Of a stretch of DNA of 64,000 nucleotides, positions 1-8,443 are shown in pieces. The position numbers and the translations under genes are program-made. The stretch is from an uncultured Lachnospiraceae bacterium. Its GTDB lineage: Bacteria; Bacillota; Clostridia; Lachnospirales; Lachnospiraceae. Where the stretch lies: positions 1 to 64,000 of the forward strand of contig CAMUMG010000011.1 of NCBI GenBank assembly GCA_947089905.1, written 5' to 3'. A model generated the notes under the pieces. The model did no database searches and was not told where the DNA came from. It was given only the letters and a program-made list of their open reading frames with translations. Within the stretch, counting starts at the first letter, position 1. Each line of letters begins with the position of its first letter.

Positions 1-17
1 AAGTGAAAATTTACAGA

Positions 18-59
18 TAAAAGAAGTTCGTGTAATATTACATTACACGAACTTTTTTT
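18..59. terminator. Perfect 13-bp hairpin with T-run
   Basis: The arms at 24-36 and 42-54 (AAGTTCGTGTAAT and its complement) are perfectly complementary around a 5-nt loop. They are flanked by A-rich sequence on the left and a run of T on the right, so this can end transcription rightward and perhaps leftward. Any gene it serves lies left of the window. A diverged copy sits at 245-275. About 190 bases of very AT-rich sequence separate the two copies, and I see no gene there. Confidence 0.65.
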
Positions 60-206
60 ATCTATAATCTATAATTTTATATATTAATTACTCATTAATC
101 TTTAAAAAAATAAAGTAAAGCATGATTCTTTGTGCTTTATAAAGTAAAATAAAGTATTAAATTGTATATTTATTAGATAAAGTTTAATTTTTTCTTATAT
201 TTGCAC

Positions 207-235
207 TTGCATTTTATATCCAGTTATGCTATATT
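207..235 (+). promoter_or_regulatory. Promoter for the TnpB-like gene
   Basis: TTGCAT at 207-212 and TATATT at 230-235 are separated by 17 bases, and a TG lies two bases before the -10 box. Transcription would start near 242, exactly where the second hairpin begins. This is a sequence match only. Confidence 0.5.
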
Positions 236-244
236 CTAATACGA

Positions 245-275
245 AAGTTCGTGTAATGTAATATTACGTGAATCT
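245..275. repeat. Diverged copy of the 24-54 inverted repeat, at the start of the leader
   Basis: The arms at 247-257 and 263-273 pair through about 11 positions when G-U pairs are allowed, around a 5-nt loop, and six T follow. Both the arm sequence (AAGTTCGTGTAAT) and the layout match the hairpin at 24-54. Because it begins at the predicted transcription start, it could act as an attenuator, or as DNA bound by a regulator. Confidence 0.55.
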
Positions 276-339
276 TTTTTATACATATTTTGATTTTCCA
301 GTATGCCTTTATGTATTTTAATAAATTGGAGTGTATTTT

Positions 340-1638
340 ATGGCATGGGAACGATCAGGACAGGTTACTGTTACTTATAAAGTTAGATTATATGAGAAAT
401 ATTTAGATTGGATAATCGAAACCAAGAAACTTTATAATCAGGTTCTTAAAGTTTATTATGAGCTTTTACTAAAAGATCCTACTTTATTTCATTTAAGTAA
501 TCACAACTTACTGCGTGAATTAGAGATTCGTACTGTTGGTACAAAAGAGATGAAACAACAGGGAAAGATGCAAAACTCACCATTATCTATCTTTCCAAAA
601 CTTCCAATGTATTTTAGACGAGCAGCTATCAATCATGCAATTAGTATGGCTAGGGGGTATCAGAGTAGATATCAACATTGGAAGGAACAAAAGGTAATTT
701 TACATCCTCCTACTAAAACAGAAAAGTTTCATGTCGATCCCATCTTTTATAAAGGAATGTATCGTGATTTTACAACAGATTCAATCGAGTTGAAACTTTA
801 CAATGGGACAGAATGGATTTGGAAGAAATTTCGATATACAGGAAGGAATTTTCCTGTATATGCAACAATACTTTCCCCTACTATTCATATCCAAGAAAAA
901 CAAGTATGGCTACATATCCCACTTTCTTTTCCAGTTTATGATACTAGAAAGATACAAGAACGTTTTCAGGCAGAAGAATATTTTTTAGCTGTTTATTTTC
1001 CTGCAAATAATTGTATGGCAGCAGGCGTAGTCTTAAATAAAGACGGAAAACAGTTGGATTGTTGTTATTTTAAAGGCGGAAATGAATTAAAGCAAAAACG
1101 AGAGGTAGTTTTACGGCGAATAAAGAAGATACAACAAAGTAGAAATGAAAAAGGCACAAAAGCTGAGGATAGACTTTATAAAAAGATAGAAAATCTAAAT
1201 ATGTTATATGCCCATAAAATAAGTCGGCAGTTAGTGACATTTTGCGAAGAAAGAAAAATCAAGCTCATAGTAATGCCCACTTATGAGAAAGGCTTAGATT
1301 TTAATAAATTGACATATCTAAAGGCAGGAAAGTTTGACTGGCAGGGAAGAAAGATTATGCGATTGTTAAAATATAAAGCGTTACAAAAAGGAATTGCAGC
1401 AACCACAGTAAGAGCAATTCATATTTCAGATATTTGTAGTCAGTGTGGGGAAAAGATTAAAAAATATAACCCCGGATTTTCTCCAAAGATTCGATATTTT
1501 GGAGGATGTTTATTTATATGTTCTTGTGGAAACAGAGGAAATTCTGCATTAAATGCAGCCAGAAATATAGGACTGCGATTTTTAAGACATTCAAATTTAG
1601 ATGGGTTATATTATATAGGAGATGATAAATATTCATAA
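340..1638 (+). CDS. Nuclease-dead TnpB-family protein (TldR-like candidate)
   Basis: This 432-residue protein has the full layout of IS200/IS605 TnpB: an N-terminal helical region, a split RuvC fold and a zinc finger (Cys366, Cys369, Cys394, Cys396). All three RuvC acids are replaced. The RuvC-I Asp aligns with Tyr219 (AVYFPANN), the RuvC-II Glu with Pro313 (LIVMPTYEKG), and the RuvC-III Asp with Ala403 (NSALNAARNI). The hallmark ALNAARNI and YKALQKGI segments remain, and the frame is open, so the protein appears maintained rather than decaying. I chose ATG 340 over GTG 331 because GGAG at 328-331 is well spaced for it. No TnpA gene is adjacent. TnpB homologues with lost RuvC residues are known as RNA-guided repressors (TldR). 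That role is inferred here. An inactive transposon remnant is the alternative. Confidence 0.8.
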   Translation: MAWERSGQVTVTYKVRLYEKYLDWIIETKKLYNQVLKVYYELLLKDPTLFHLSNHNLLRELEIRTVGTKEMKQQGKMQNSPLSIFPKLPMYFRRAAINHAISMARGYQSRYQHWKEQKVILHPPTKTEKFHVDPIFYKGMYRDFTTDSIELKLYNGTEWIWKKFRYTGRNFPVYATILSPTIHIQEKQVWLHIPLSFPVYDTRKIQERFQAEEYFLAVYFPANNCMAAGVVLNKDGKQLDCCYFKGGNELKQKREVVLRRIKKIQQSRNEKGTKAEDRLYKKIENLNMLYAHKISRQLVTFCEERKIKLIVMPTYEKGLDFNKLTYLKAGKFDWQGRKIMRLLKYKALQKGIAATTVRAIHISDICSQCGEKIKKYNPGFSPKIRYFGGCLFICSCGNRGNSALNAARNIGLRFLRHSNLDGLYYIGDDKYS

Positions 1639-1689
1639 ACTCAAAATGGATATTTCATCATAAATCCAGCAGAAATGTTTGGAAGAAAA

Positions 1690-1800
1690 GAGGTCTGTAA
1701 TAACAGACGACTTTTCTTGGGTACAGTGCCGCCTGCCGCTGCCAGTTTCAAATTTGAAAAAGGTACGGGTAAAGAAGAAGGAAACTTCAGTTGCACTGCG
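1690..1800 (+). ncRNA. Candidate guide/omega-RNA-like structured region
   Basis: This stretch between the TnpB-like gene and the first glycosyltransferase is visibly richer in GC than its surroundings. It contains a GTCTGT/ACAGAC hairpin (1693-1708) and a 14-base palindrome (1746-1759). A GAAG-GAAA-CTTC tetraloop hairpin (1777-1788) is enclosed by a longer-range CAGTGC/GCACTG stem (1724-1729 with 1793-1798). TnpB and TldR scaffolds lie in this position, just after the gene. No guide can be defined from the sequence alone; the bases after about 1799 are where one would look. Confidence 0.4.
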
Positions 1801-1834
1801 AGTTATTTAAATAGATAGAAAGAGATGATAGACA

Positions 1835-2980
1835 ATGAAAAAGGCGTTAATCGTTACAACGGTAGGCGGATTTGTACCAAAATTTGAAATGAATAATGTA
1901 TATTTATTACAAAGTCTGGGCTACGAAGTGCACTACGCCAGTAATTTTGAATATTTAGTCTATCAAGATAGTACAAATACTCTTAAGGATACAAAAGTAA
2001 TTTGTCACTCAATAAAATTTGTACGCTCTCCCTTTCAATTAAATCAAAATATAAAGGCATATTGTCAGTTATATCAATTATTAGAAAAAGAAAAGTTTTT
2101 TTTAGTGCATTGTCATACTCCAATGGGGGGATTTCTCACTAGAATTGCAACATGGCAGTATCGCATCAAAAATAAAGAGAAAATTCAAGTACTTTATACA
2201 GCACATGGATTTCATTTTTATAGAGGTGCTCCTTTATTTAATTGGCTTTTTTTTTATCCAATAGAACGTTGTCTTGCTCTTTTAACAGATAGACTAATCA
2301 CAATCAATTTAGAGGATTACCATAGAGCCAAATCGTTTCGACTAAAAAAGGGAGGAGAGCTTTGTTATGTTCCGGGGGTTGGCGTTGATATAAAAGAACT
2401 TCAAAACCGAGTTAGTAGAACAGAAAGACAAAAAGCATTAAGACAAAAATTTTCACATTTACTTTTTTATGCTGGAGAATTAAATGAAGGAAAGAATGTA
2501 AAAACACTAATAAAAGCACTTGCTAAAATGAAACAGTCAGATTGTGCTCTACTAATTTGTGGGGAAGGGCCAGAGAAAAAAAGGCTAAAACAATTGGCGG
2601 GTAAGTATGGTATTAGAAAACGTGTAATCTTTGCAGGATATCGTTTAGATGTACCAGAATTGATGAAATGTTGTGATATTTTTCTTTTTGCATCAAAAAG
2701 AGAAGGGAGATCAGTTGCCGTTATGGAAGCGATGGCTTGCTCTCTTCCAGCTATTGTGTCAAAGATTCGAGGAAACTCTGAACTAATTGTCCAAGGAAAG
2801 GGAGGATTTTTAATAAGACCGGATGATGCAGAAGGTTTTGCAAAAGCAGCAGACTATTTATTGTCACAGAAAAAACGGTGTAAAGAGATGGGACAGTTTA
2901 ATGCTAATCGTGTAAAGGAATTTGGAATAGAAAAGATTTCTGAACAAATGAAGAAAATATATCAGGGAGTTACAGGATAA
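1835..2980 (+). CDS. Family 4 glycosyltransferase
   Basis: The 381-residue protein has a GT-B fold pattern. It starts with an N-terminal MKKALIVTTVGGF strand and contains HCHTPMGG and YTAHGFHFY segments. The C-terminal nucleotide-sugar site reads CGEGPEKKRLKQL, followed by FLFASKREGRSVAVMEAMA with the family E-x7-E pattern. It opens the polysaccharide operon. By family it transfers an activated sugar to a growing lipid-linked chain at the inner face of the membrane, but the donor and acceptor cannot be read from sequence. It resembles the CapM/EpsD group. Confidence 0.85.
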   Translation: MKKALIVTTVGGFVPKFEMNNVYLLQSLGYEVHYASNFEYLVYQDSTNTLKDTKVICHSIKFVRSPFQLNQNIKAYCQLYQLLEKEKFFLVHCHTPMGGFLTRIATWQYRIKNKEKIQVLYTAHGFHFYRGAPLFNWLFFYPIERCLALLTDRLITINLEDYHRAKSFRLKKGGELCYVPGVGVDIKELQNRVSRTERQKALRQKFSHLLFYAGELNEGKNVKTLIKALAKMKQSDCALLICGEGPEKKRLKQLAGKYGIRKRVIFAGYRLDVPELMKCCDIFLFASKREGRSVAVMEAMACSLPAIVSKIRGNSELIVQGKGGFLIRPDDAEGFAKAADYLLSQKKRCKEMGQFNANRVKEFGIEKISEQMKKIYQGVTG

Positions 2981-3035
2981 ATTTACAAAAATAGTAAAAA
3001 TAGAATTGTTTTAATGGAAATGGAATAAAAAGAAA

Positions 3036-4139
3036 ATGGAAAAAGTAATTCTTTATATAAAAAGTAAAGAAGATCCGTCTTCTTATTATCGTTTATATCA
3101 ATATTTTTATAACGTATCAAAAAAGAAAATAAAAATTGCAGAAAGTATACCAGCATGGTTATATCGTTGGTACTATGATAAATCACACAGAGGATATTTA
3201 GAAGTATTTTTACTTGCTACAATTAGTATAGTACGGACACTTTTTTTCTTTTTATATGATTGTCTTATCTTTCATGCAAAAATAGTAGTTGTAAATCGTA
3301 GATTCTTTGCAAGAAGATGCCCTAAAATTTTAGGACTGATTTTAGCACGTTATCTTAAAAGGAAAAGAGTTATTTGGGATTTTGACGACAATATTATTTT
3401 AGATCAAGAAATTACGAAACGTGAAAAACAGATTTTACAACAGATGGCAGAAAAAATTGTTGTTACAGGAGAGTATCTTAGAAGTACCTTAGAAAAAGAA
3501 GTATGGGAAAAAGTAATTTTACTTCCAACGACAGATTTAAGACTAGAAAGAGAAAATATCTCAGATTGGATAAAAAGGCGAGAACAATTATATGATCATA
3601 AGATTCGTTTAATTTGGATTGGAAGTAGAGCAAATTTGCCAGAACTAGAAACTATACTGCCTATCATTGAAAAGGCAGCAGAAAAGATTAGCATAGAAAC
3701 AAATAAACAGATTTTTCTCTATTGTGTATGTAATGAAAAAATAACACAAACGTTTTCAAATATTAGAATAATTAATATTTTGTGGAGCAGAGAAAAAGCT
3801 GTTAAATATATGAAGCAATCTCATATTGGTCTTATGCCACTTAAAGATACTCCATATACTCGCGGAAAGGCTGGATTTAAAGGAGTACAGTATCTTTCAG
3901 CAGGTATTCCAACCATTGCTTCCGATGTTGGATTTAATCATAAAGTTGTTATAAATGGAACAGATGGATTTCTTGTTTCAGGAAATGAAGCATTGAAAGA
4001 AGCAATTATTCGACTCAGTACAGAAAAAATATTATGGAAGCAAATGGCTTGTCAGGGGAGAAAAGATTGGGAAAAGAAATTTTTAGCAAGTAGGCATAGA
4101 AATTTTTGGATAAATTTGATGTGTAACACAAATGTATAG
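3036..4139 (+). CDS. Putative GT-B glycosyltransferase
   Basis: This 367-residue protein has a weak N-terminal match to known enzymes and a hydrophobic stretch near residues 57-80 that may touch the membrane. The C-terminal half carries a GT4-like donor site (GLMPLKDTPYTRGKAGFKGVQY, written here only as its ends GLMPLK and KGVQY, then LSAGIPTIASDVG). An acidic WDFDDN segment lies in the middle. It follows the family 4 enzyme and probably adds another sugar to the same glycan. Its specificity is unknown. Confidence 0.7.
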   Translation: MEKVILYIKSKEDPSSYYRLYQYFYNVSKKKIKIAESIPAWLYRWYYDKSHRGYLEVFLLATISIVRTLFFFLYDCLIFHAKIVVVNRRFFARRCPKILGLILARYLKRKRVIWDFDDNIILDQEITKREKQILQQMAEKIVVTGEYLRSTLEKEVWEKVILLPTTDLRLERENISDWIKRREQLYDHKIRLIWIGSRANLPELETILPIIEKAAEKISIETNKQIFLYCVCNEKITQTFSNIRIINILWSREKAVKYMKQSHIGLMPLKDTPYTRGKAGFKGVQYLSAGIPTIASDVGFNHKVVINGTDGFLVSGNEALKEAIIRLSTEKILWKQMACQGRKDWEKKFLASRHRNFWINLMCNTNV

Positions 4140-4176
4140 ATTTAAATATATCATATAGAAAGAAATATAGGTAATT

Positions 4177-5097
4177 ATGAATGAACTTGGAATAGTAATT
4201 GTAAATTGGAATACAAAAGATGCTTTAGCTTACTGCGTTCAGTCGATTCTACAATCTACCTGCCAAAATTTTTCTATCACAAAGATAATTATAGTAGATA
4301 ATGCTTCTACAGATCATTCTTTAAAACTGCTTTCTACACTTCCAAATCAAAAGCTTATTCATATAATTAAAAATCAAAAAAATAGAGGATTTGCAAAGGC
4401 TTGTAATCAAGGAGCAAAAATGATAAAGGCAAACTATTTATTATTTTTAAATCCAGATACAAAACTTGCCTTTGATGCTTTAGATAGATGTTTCGAATTT
4501 TTAAATCAGAAAAAAAATAAGAAAATAGGTGCATTAGGAATCCAACTTTATGATAGAAATAAAGAGATTGCAAGAAGTTGTTCAAGACTTCCTAAAAAAA
4601 GATATTATTTAGCAAAGTGTTTAGGGGTTTCAAAAATAATCAAACGCTGTAATCTTTTTATGCTCGAATGGGATCATAAAGAAAGTAGACAAGTAGAAGA
4701 AGTGATAGGAGCTTTTTTTCTTGTGCCTGCAAAAGTTTACTGGAAGTTAAACGGATTCGATGAGCGGTTTTTTGTATATTATGAAGAAGTGGACTTTTGT
4801 AAAAGACTAAAGGAAAATGGATACTTAACGTATTATTTAGCAGATGCCCATGCAGTTCATATAGGACAGATCAGTTCAGAAACAGTAAAGGATAAACGTC
4901 TGTTTTACGAGTGGCAAAGTAGAGTGAAATATTTTTTTAAACAAGAGGGAGTTTTAGCAGCAGCTTTGATAACAACAATGATTCCCATAGAAATAGTAAG
5001 TCGAATACTATGGTTATTATTTACAGGAGAACAAAAGAGTATTGTTGAGGTTAAAAGGGCTTTCACCCTATTTTTTAAATGGATTTTATCAAAGTAA
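4177..5097 (+). CDS. Family 2 glycosyltransferase, rhamnosyltransferase-like
   Basis: The 306-residue GT-A protein starts with the typical VIVNWNTKDAL strand, then VDNASTD, NRGFAKACNQG and the NPDT metal-site motif, followed by the acceptor-site YEEVDFCKRL. A hydrophobic segment near residues 255-280 may hold it at the membrane. This arrangement is common in rhamnosyltransferases of Gram-positive wall polysaccharides. The dTDP-rhamnose genes in the same cluster fit that role, but the linkage is not predictable. Confidence 0.85.
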   Translation: MNELGIVIVNWNTKDALAYCVQSILQSTCQNFSITKIIIVDNASTDHSLKLLSTLPNQKLIHIIKNQKNRGFAKACNQGAKMIKANYLLFLNPDTKLAFDALDRCFEFLNQKKNKKIGALGIQLYDRNKEIARSCSRLPKKRYYLAKCLGVSKIIKRCNLFMLEWDHKESRQVEEVIGAFFLVPAKVYWKLNGFDERFFVYYEEVDFCKRLKENGYLTYYLADAHAVHIGQISSETVKDKRLFYEWQSRVKYFFKQEGVLAAALITTMIPIEIVSRILWLLFTGEQKSIVEVKRAFTLFFKWILSK

Positions 5098-5115
5098 ATT
5101 CATTAGGAGGAACAA

Positions 5116-5994
5116 ATGAAAGGAATTATATTGGCAGGTGGATCGGGGACAAGACTGTATCCATTAACAATGGTTACATCAAAACAGTTACTTCCAGTAT
5201 ATGACAAACCAATGATTTATTATCCACTTTCAACACTTATGTTAGCTGGGATTCAGGATATTTTATTAATTTCTACACCACAAGATCTTCCAAATTTTGA
5301 GAGACTTTTAGGAGATGGAAGAAACTTTGGAATTCATTTAAGTTATTGTGAACAGCCCTCTCCAGATGGACTAGCTCAGGCTTTTCTTTTAGGAGAGGAA
5401 TTTATTGCTGGTGACTCTTGTGCAATGGTTCTTGGAGATAATATTTTTTACGGAAATGGGTGGAAGAGAGTATTAAGACAAGCGGAAGCAAAAAAAAATG
5501 GAGCAACGATATTTGGTTATTATGTAGAAGATCCAGAACGATTTGGAATTGTTGAAATAGATTCTTTTGGAAGGGCAATTTCTTTAGAAGAAAAACCAAA
5601 ACATCCAAAATCAAATTATTGTGTTACTGGATTATATTTTTATGATAATCGTGTCTGTGAATTTGCAAAACAAGTAAAACCTTCACAAAGAGGAGAGTTA
5701 GAAATTACAGACTTAAATCGAATGTATTTAGAAGATGGAAGTCTGCATGTTGTTACATTAGGACGTGGATTTGCATGGTTAGATACAGGAACAATAGATG
5801 CGTTAAGCGATGCAACTGAATTTGTAAAAGTAATTGAAAATCGTCAGGGTATTAAGATTTCAGCAGTAGAAGAAATTGCATATAAAAATGGCTGGATAAC
5901 CAAAGAAAAGTTATTAGAATCTGCACAGCTTTATGGAAAATCAGCTTATGGTATACATCTTAAAAAGGCAGCAGAAGGAAAAATTATTTATTAG
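5116..5994 (+). CDS. rmlA: Glucose-1-phosphate thymidylyltransferase
   Basis: RmlA makes dTDP-glucose from glucose-1-phosphate and dTTP, the first step toward dTDP-L-rhamnose and related 6-deoxysugars. The 292-residue length is normal for the family. The nucleotide loop [11 protein letters not shown] is at the N-terminus, and [20 protein letters not shown] and GFAWLDTGT are all intact. AGGAGG precedes the ATG. Its partners rmlB and rmlC are 12 kb downstream in the same operon. Confidence 0.95.
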   Translation: MKGIILAGGSGTRLYPLTMVTSKQLLPVYDKPMIYYPLSTLMLAGIQDILLISTPQDLPNFERLLGDGRNFGIHLSYCEQPSPDGLAQAFLLGEEFIAGDSCAMVLGDNIFYGNGWKRVLRQAEAKKNGATIFGYYVEDPERFGIVEIDSFGRAISLEEKPKHPKSNYCVTGLYFYDNRVCEFAKQVKPSQRGELEITDLNRMYLEDGSLHVVTLGRGFAWLDTGTIDALSDATEFVKVIENRQGIKISAVEEIAYKNGWITKEKLLESAQLYGKSAYGIHLKKAAEGKIIY

Positions 5995-6016
5995 TCAAAA
6001 AGGAATAGGTGTAACG

Positions 6017-6802
6017 TTGAACTACATTAAAAAAATTGTTTCATTAAAGAAATATAAATTTATGCTGCTTCAGCTAGTAAAACGAGATTTTAAAGTACGT
6101 TATCGTGGAAGTTTTCTTGGAATTTTATGGAGTGTACTAAATCCATTATTAAATATGCTCGTTTTAAGTTTTGTATTCAGTCGAGTCTTTAAAGCAGTAG
6201 ATAACTATAAAATGTATCTACTTTCAGGACTTGTTATTTTTAACTATTTTAGTGAAGCTTCCAATTTAGCATTATCTTCCGTAGTTAATAATTTTGGATT
6301 ACTAACGAAAGTATATTTTCCAAAATTTATACTTCCGATTTCTAAAATTATATCTTCTGCTATTAATCTATTCATGTCTGTCCTAGCATTTTTTATTTTA
6401 GGTCATTTTATGGATGTACATTTTTGGTGGGGATATCTTTTTCTTCCATATATTCTTCTTTGCTTAATGATATTTACTATAGGAATTGGAATGATTTTAT
6501 CAGCTTTACAAGTTTTTATGAGAGATATTCAATATTTATATGGAATTTTATTAACCATTTGGATGTATGCTACACCAATTTTATATCCATTAACTACCGA
6601 TGTTATTCCAGAAAGTATGATTCCAGTTTTACAACAGAATCCACTTTTTCTATTTATTGATTTTTTTCGTAAGGTGACATTGTATTCCAGTATTCCATCC
6701 GCAATGGATTTTCTGCGGTGTGCAACTGCGGGATTGATTTCTTTGCTACTTGGGCTGGTTGTATTCAAAAAAACGCAGGATAACTTTATTTATTATACAT
6801 AA
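6017..6802 (+). CDS. Polysaccharide ABC exporter, membrane subunit (Wzm/TagG/RgpC-like)
   Basis: This is the permease of an ABC-2 type exporter that moves undecaprenyl-linked polysaccharide across the membrane. It carries the family entry motif KRDFKVRYRGSFLGILWSVLNP followed by six likely membrane segments. I place the start at TTG 6017, giving 261 residues, because AGGTG sits just upstream. The next upstream ATG (5933) would put the start inside rmlA. The ATPase subunit follows after 15 bases. Confidence 0.85.
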   Translation: MNYIKKIVSLKKYKFMLLQLVKRDFKVRYRGSFLGILWSVLNPLLNMLVLSFVFSRVFKAVDNYKMYLLSGLVIFNYFSEASNLALSSVVNNFGLLTKVYFPKFILPISKIISSAINLFMSVLAFFILGHFMDVHFWWGYLFLPYILLCLMIFTIGIGMILSALQVFMRDIQYLYGILLTIWMYATPILYPLTTDVIPESMIPVLQQNPLFLFIDFFRKVTLYSSIPSAMDFLRCATAGLISLLLGLVVFKKTQDNFIYYT

Positions 6803-6817
6803 TAGATTGGAGTTTTT

Positions 6818-7552
6818 ATGATTCAGGTAGAACAAGTAAGTATGGAATTTAATTTAAATCGTGGAAAGGTAAGAAGTTTAAAAGAGTGGTTATTTGCAAA
6901 GGTAGAAGATGAAAAAAAAAGAAAAAAGGAAAGATTTTTAGCATTATCGAATGTTACTTTTTCTATTGAAAAGGGTGAAATTTTTGGTGTTATAGGAAAA
7001 AATGGAGCAGGAAAGTCTACTCTTTTAAAGGTTCTTGCAGGAATTATGAAACCGACTTGTGGCAGTGTAAAAACAAAAGGAACGATTGCGCCTATGATAG
7101 AACTTGGAACAGGTTTTGACTTTGAGCTATCACCTATTGAAAATATCTATTTAAGTGGATCTATTTTAGGATATGATAAAAAGTTTTTAGATGAAAAGAT
7201 TCCAGAGATTCTTTCCTTTTCGGAACTTTGGGATTTTAAAGATAATCCAGTAAAATATTTTTCTTCTGGAATGGTTGCCCGTCTTGCCTTTTCAGTATCT
7301 ACTCTTGTGGTTCCTGATATTTTAATTGTGGATGAAATATTATCAGTTGGAGATATTGATTTTCAAAAAAAGAGTTATCAGCGTATGTTAGAACTAATGG
7401 GAAGCGGAACGACCGTAGTATATGTTTCACATAATATTGAATCCCTCCAAAATTTATGTAGTCGTGTTTTATGGTTAGAACATGGGAAAATGAAGCAAAT
7501 TGGGGATGCAAAAGAAGTATGCAGCAACTATAAAAACAATAAGGAAGAATAA
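6818..7552 (+). CDS. Polysaccharide ABC exporter, ATPase subunit (Wzt/TagH/RgpD-like)
   Basis: The ATPase partner of the upstream permease has Walker A GKNGAGKSTLL, signature YFSSGMVARLAFS, Walker B ILIVDEILSVGD and the switch His in VSHNIE. At 244 residues it stops after the nucleotide-binding domain. It therefore lacks the C-terminal carbohydrate-binding domain that some Wzt proteins use to recognise capped chain ends. This matters because the operon appears to encode a capping enzyme. Confidence 0.9.
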   Translation: MIQVEQVSMEFNLNRGKVRSLKEWLFAKVEDEKKRKKERFLALSNVTFSIEKGEIFGVIGKNGAGKSTLLKVLAGIMKPTCGSVKTKGTIAPMIELGTGFDFELSPIENIYLSGSILGYDKKFLDEKIPEILSFSELWDFKDNPVKYFSSGMVARLAFSVSTLVVPDILIVDEILSVGDIDFQKKSYQRMLELMGSGTTVVYVSHNIESLQNLCSRVLWLEHGKMKQIGDAKEVCSNYKNNKEE

Positions 7553-7575
7553 AAGAAGAGAGGAGGAAACAAAAG

Positions 7576-8418
7576 ATGAAGAGAATCTTAGTAACTGGTG
7601 CAGGTGGATATATAGGAAGATATGTTGTTAAAGCATTATTAAATCATGGGGCGACTGTTATTGCAGCAGATCTATATACAAAAGAGATCGATGATCGGGC
7701 AGAGAAAGTAACAACAAATATCTTTTCTGGAAGTGAAAATTTATATAAGGATTTAAAGGAGCCTGAAATTTGCCTTCATCTGGCATGGAAAGATGGTTTT
7801 GTACATAACTCGGATTCCCATATGGAAATGCTTTCTTCTCACTATCATTTTATTAAACATATGGTAGAACACGGAGTAAAACAACTTGCCATTATGGGAA
7901 CTATGCACGAGATTGGCTATTATGAGGGAGCGATTAATGAAAATACCCCTTGTAATCCAAGCAGTATGTACGGAATTGCAAAAGATGCACTACGAAGAAG
8001 TTTATTTACTAGATTAGAAGGAAAGGATATTATTTTGCAATGGCTTCGGGCTTATTATATCTATGGCGATGATAAAAAAAATCATTCTATATTTGCAAAA
8101 TTAATTCAGGCAGAAGAAGACGGAAAAACCACTTTTCCTTTTACAACTGGAAAAAATAAATATGATTTTATTACAGTAGAACAATTAGCAGAACAAATTG
8201 CTGCCTGTGTACTACAAACGGAGATCACAGGCATTATCAACTGCTGTTCTGGTCAACCGATTAGTCTTGCTAATCAAGTAGAAAGTTTCCTTCAAAAAAA
8301 TGGATTTAAAATTCATTTAGAATATGGAGCATTTCCAGATCGAGTCTATGATTCTCCAGCGATATGGGGAGATAATACAAAAATCAAGGCTATTATGGGA
8401 AAACAGAGAAAGACATAA
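7576..8418 (+). CDS. NAD(P)-dependent sugar epimerase/reductase (extended SDR)
   Basis: The 280-residue Rossmann-fold protein has GAGGYIG at the nucleotide site and a YGIAKDALRR segment that supplies the catalytic Tyr and Lys. A classic rmlD is absent from the window although rmlA, rmlB and rmlC are present. This enzyme is therefore the best local candidate to reduce the 4-keto sugar, giving dTDP-L-rhamnose or dTDP-6-deoxy-L-talose. That assignment rests on context. rmlD could also lie elsewhere in the genome. Confidence 0.75.
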   Translation: MKRILVTGAGGYIGRYVVKALLNHGATVIAADLYTKEIDDRAEKVTTNIFSGSENLYKDLKEPEICLHLAWKDGFVHNSDSHMEMLSSHYHFIKHMVEHGVKQLAIMGTMHEIGYYEGAINENTPCNPSSMYGIAKDALRRSLFTRLEGKDIILQWLRAYYIYGDDKKNHSIFAKLIQAEEDGKTTFPFTTGKNKYDFITVEQLAEQIAACVLQTEITGIINCCSGQPISLANQVESFLQKNGFKIHLEYGAFPDRVYDSPAIWGDNTKIKAIMGKQRKT

Positions 8419-8443
8419 TCTGTTGGAAATAAAGGAGAACTTT

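Noticed and set aside
803..988. A 61-codon frame inside the TnpB-like gene
   Set aside because: It lies wholly within a well-supported gene in another frame and has no ribosome site or family signal.
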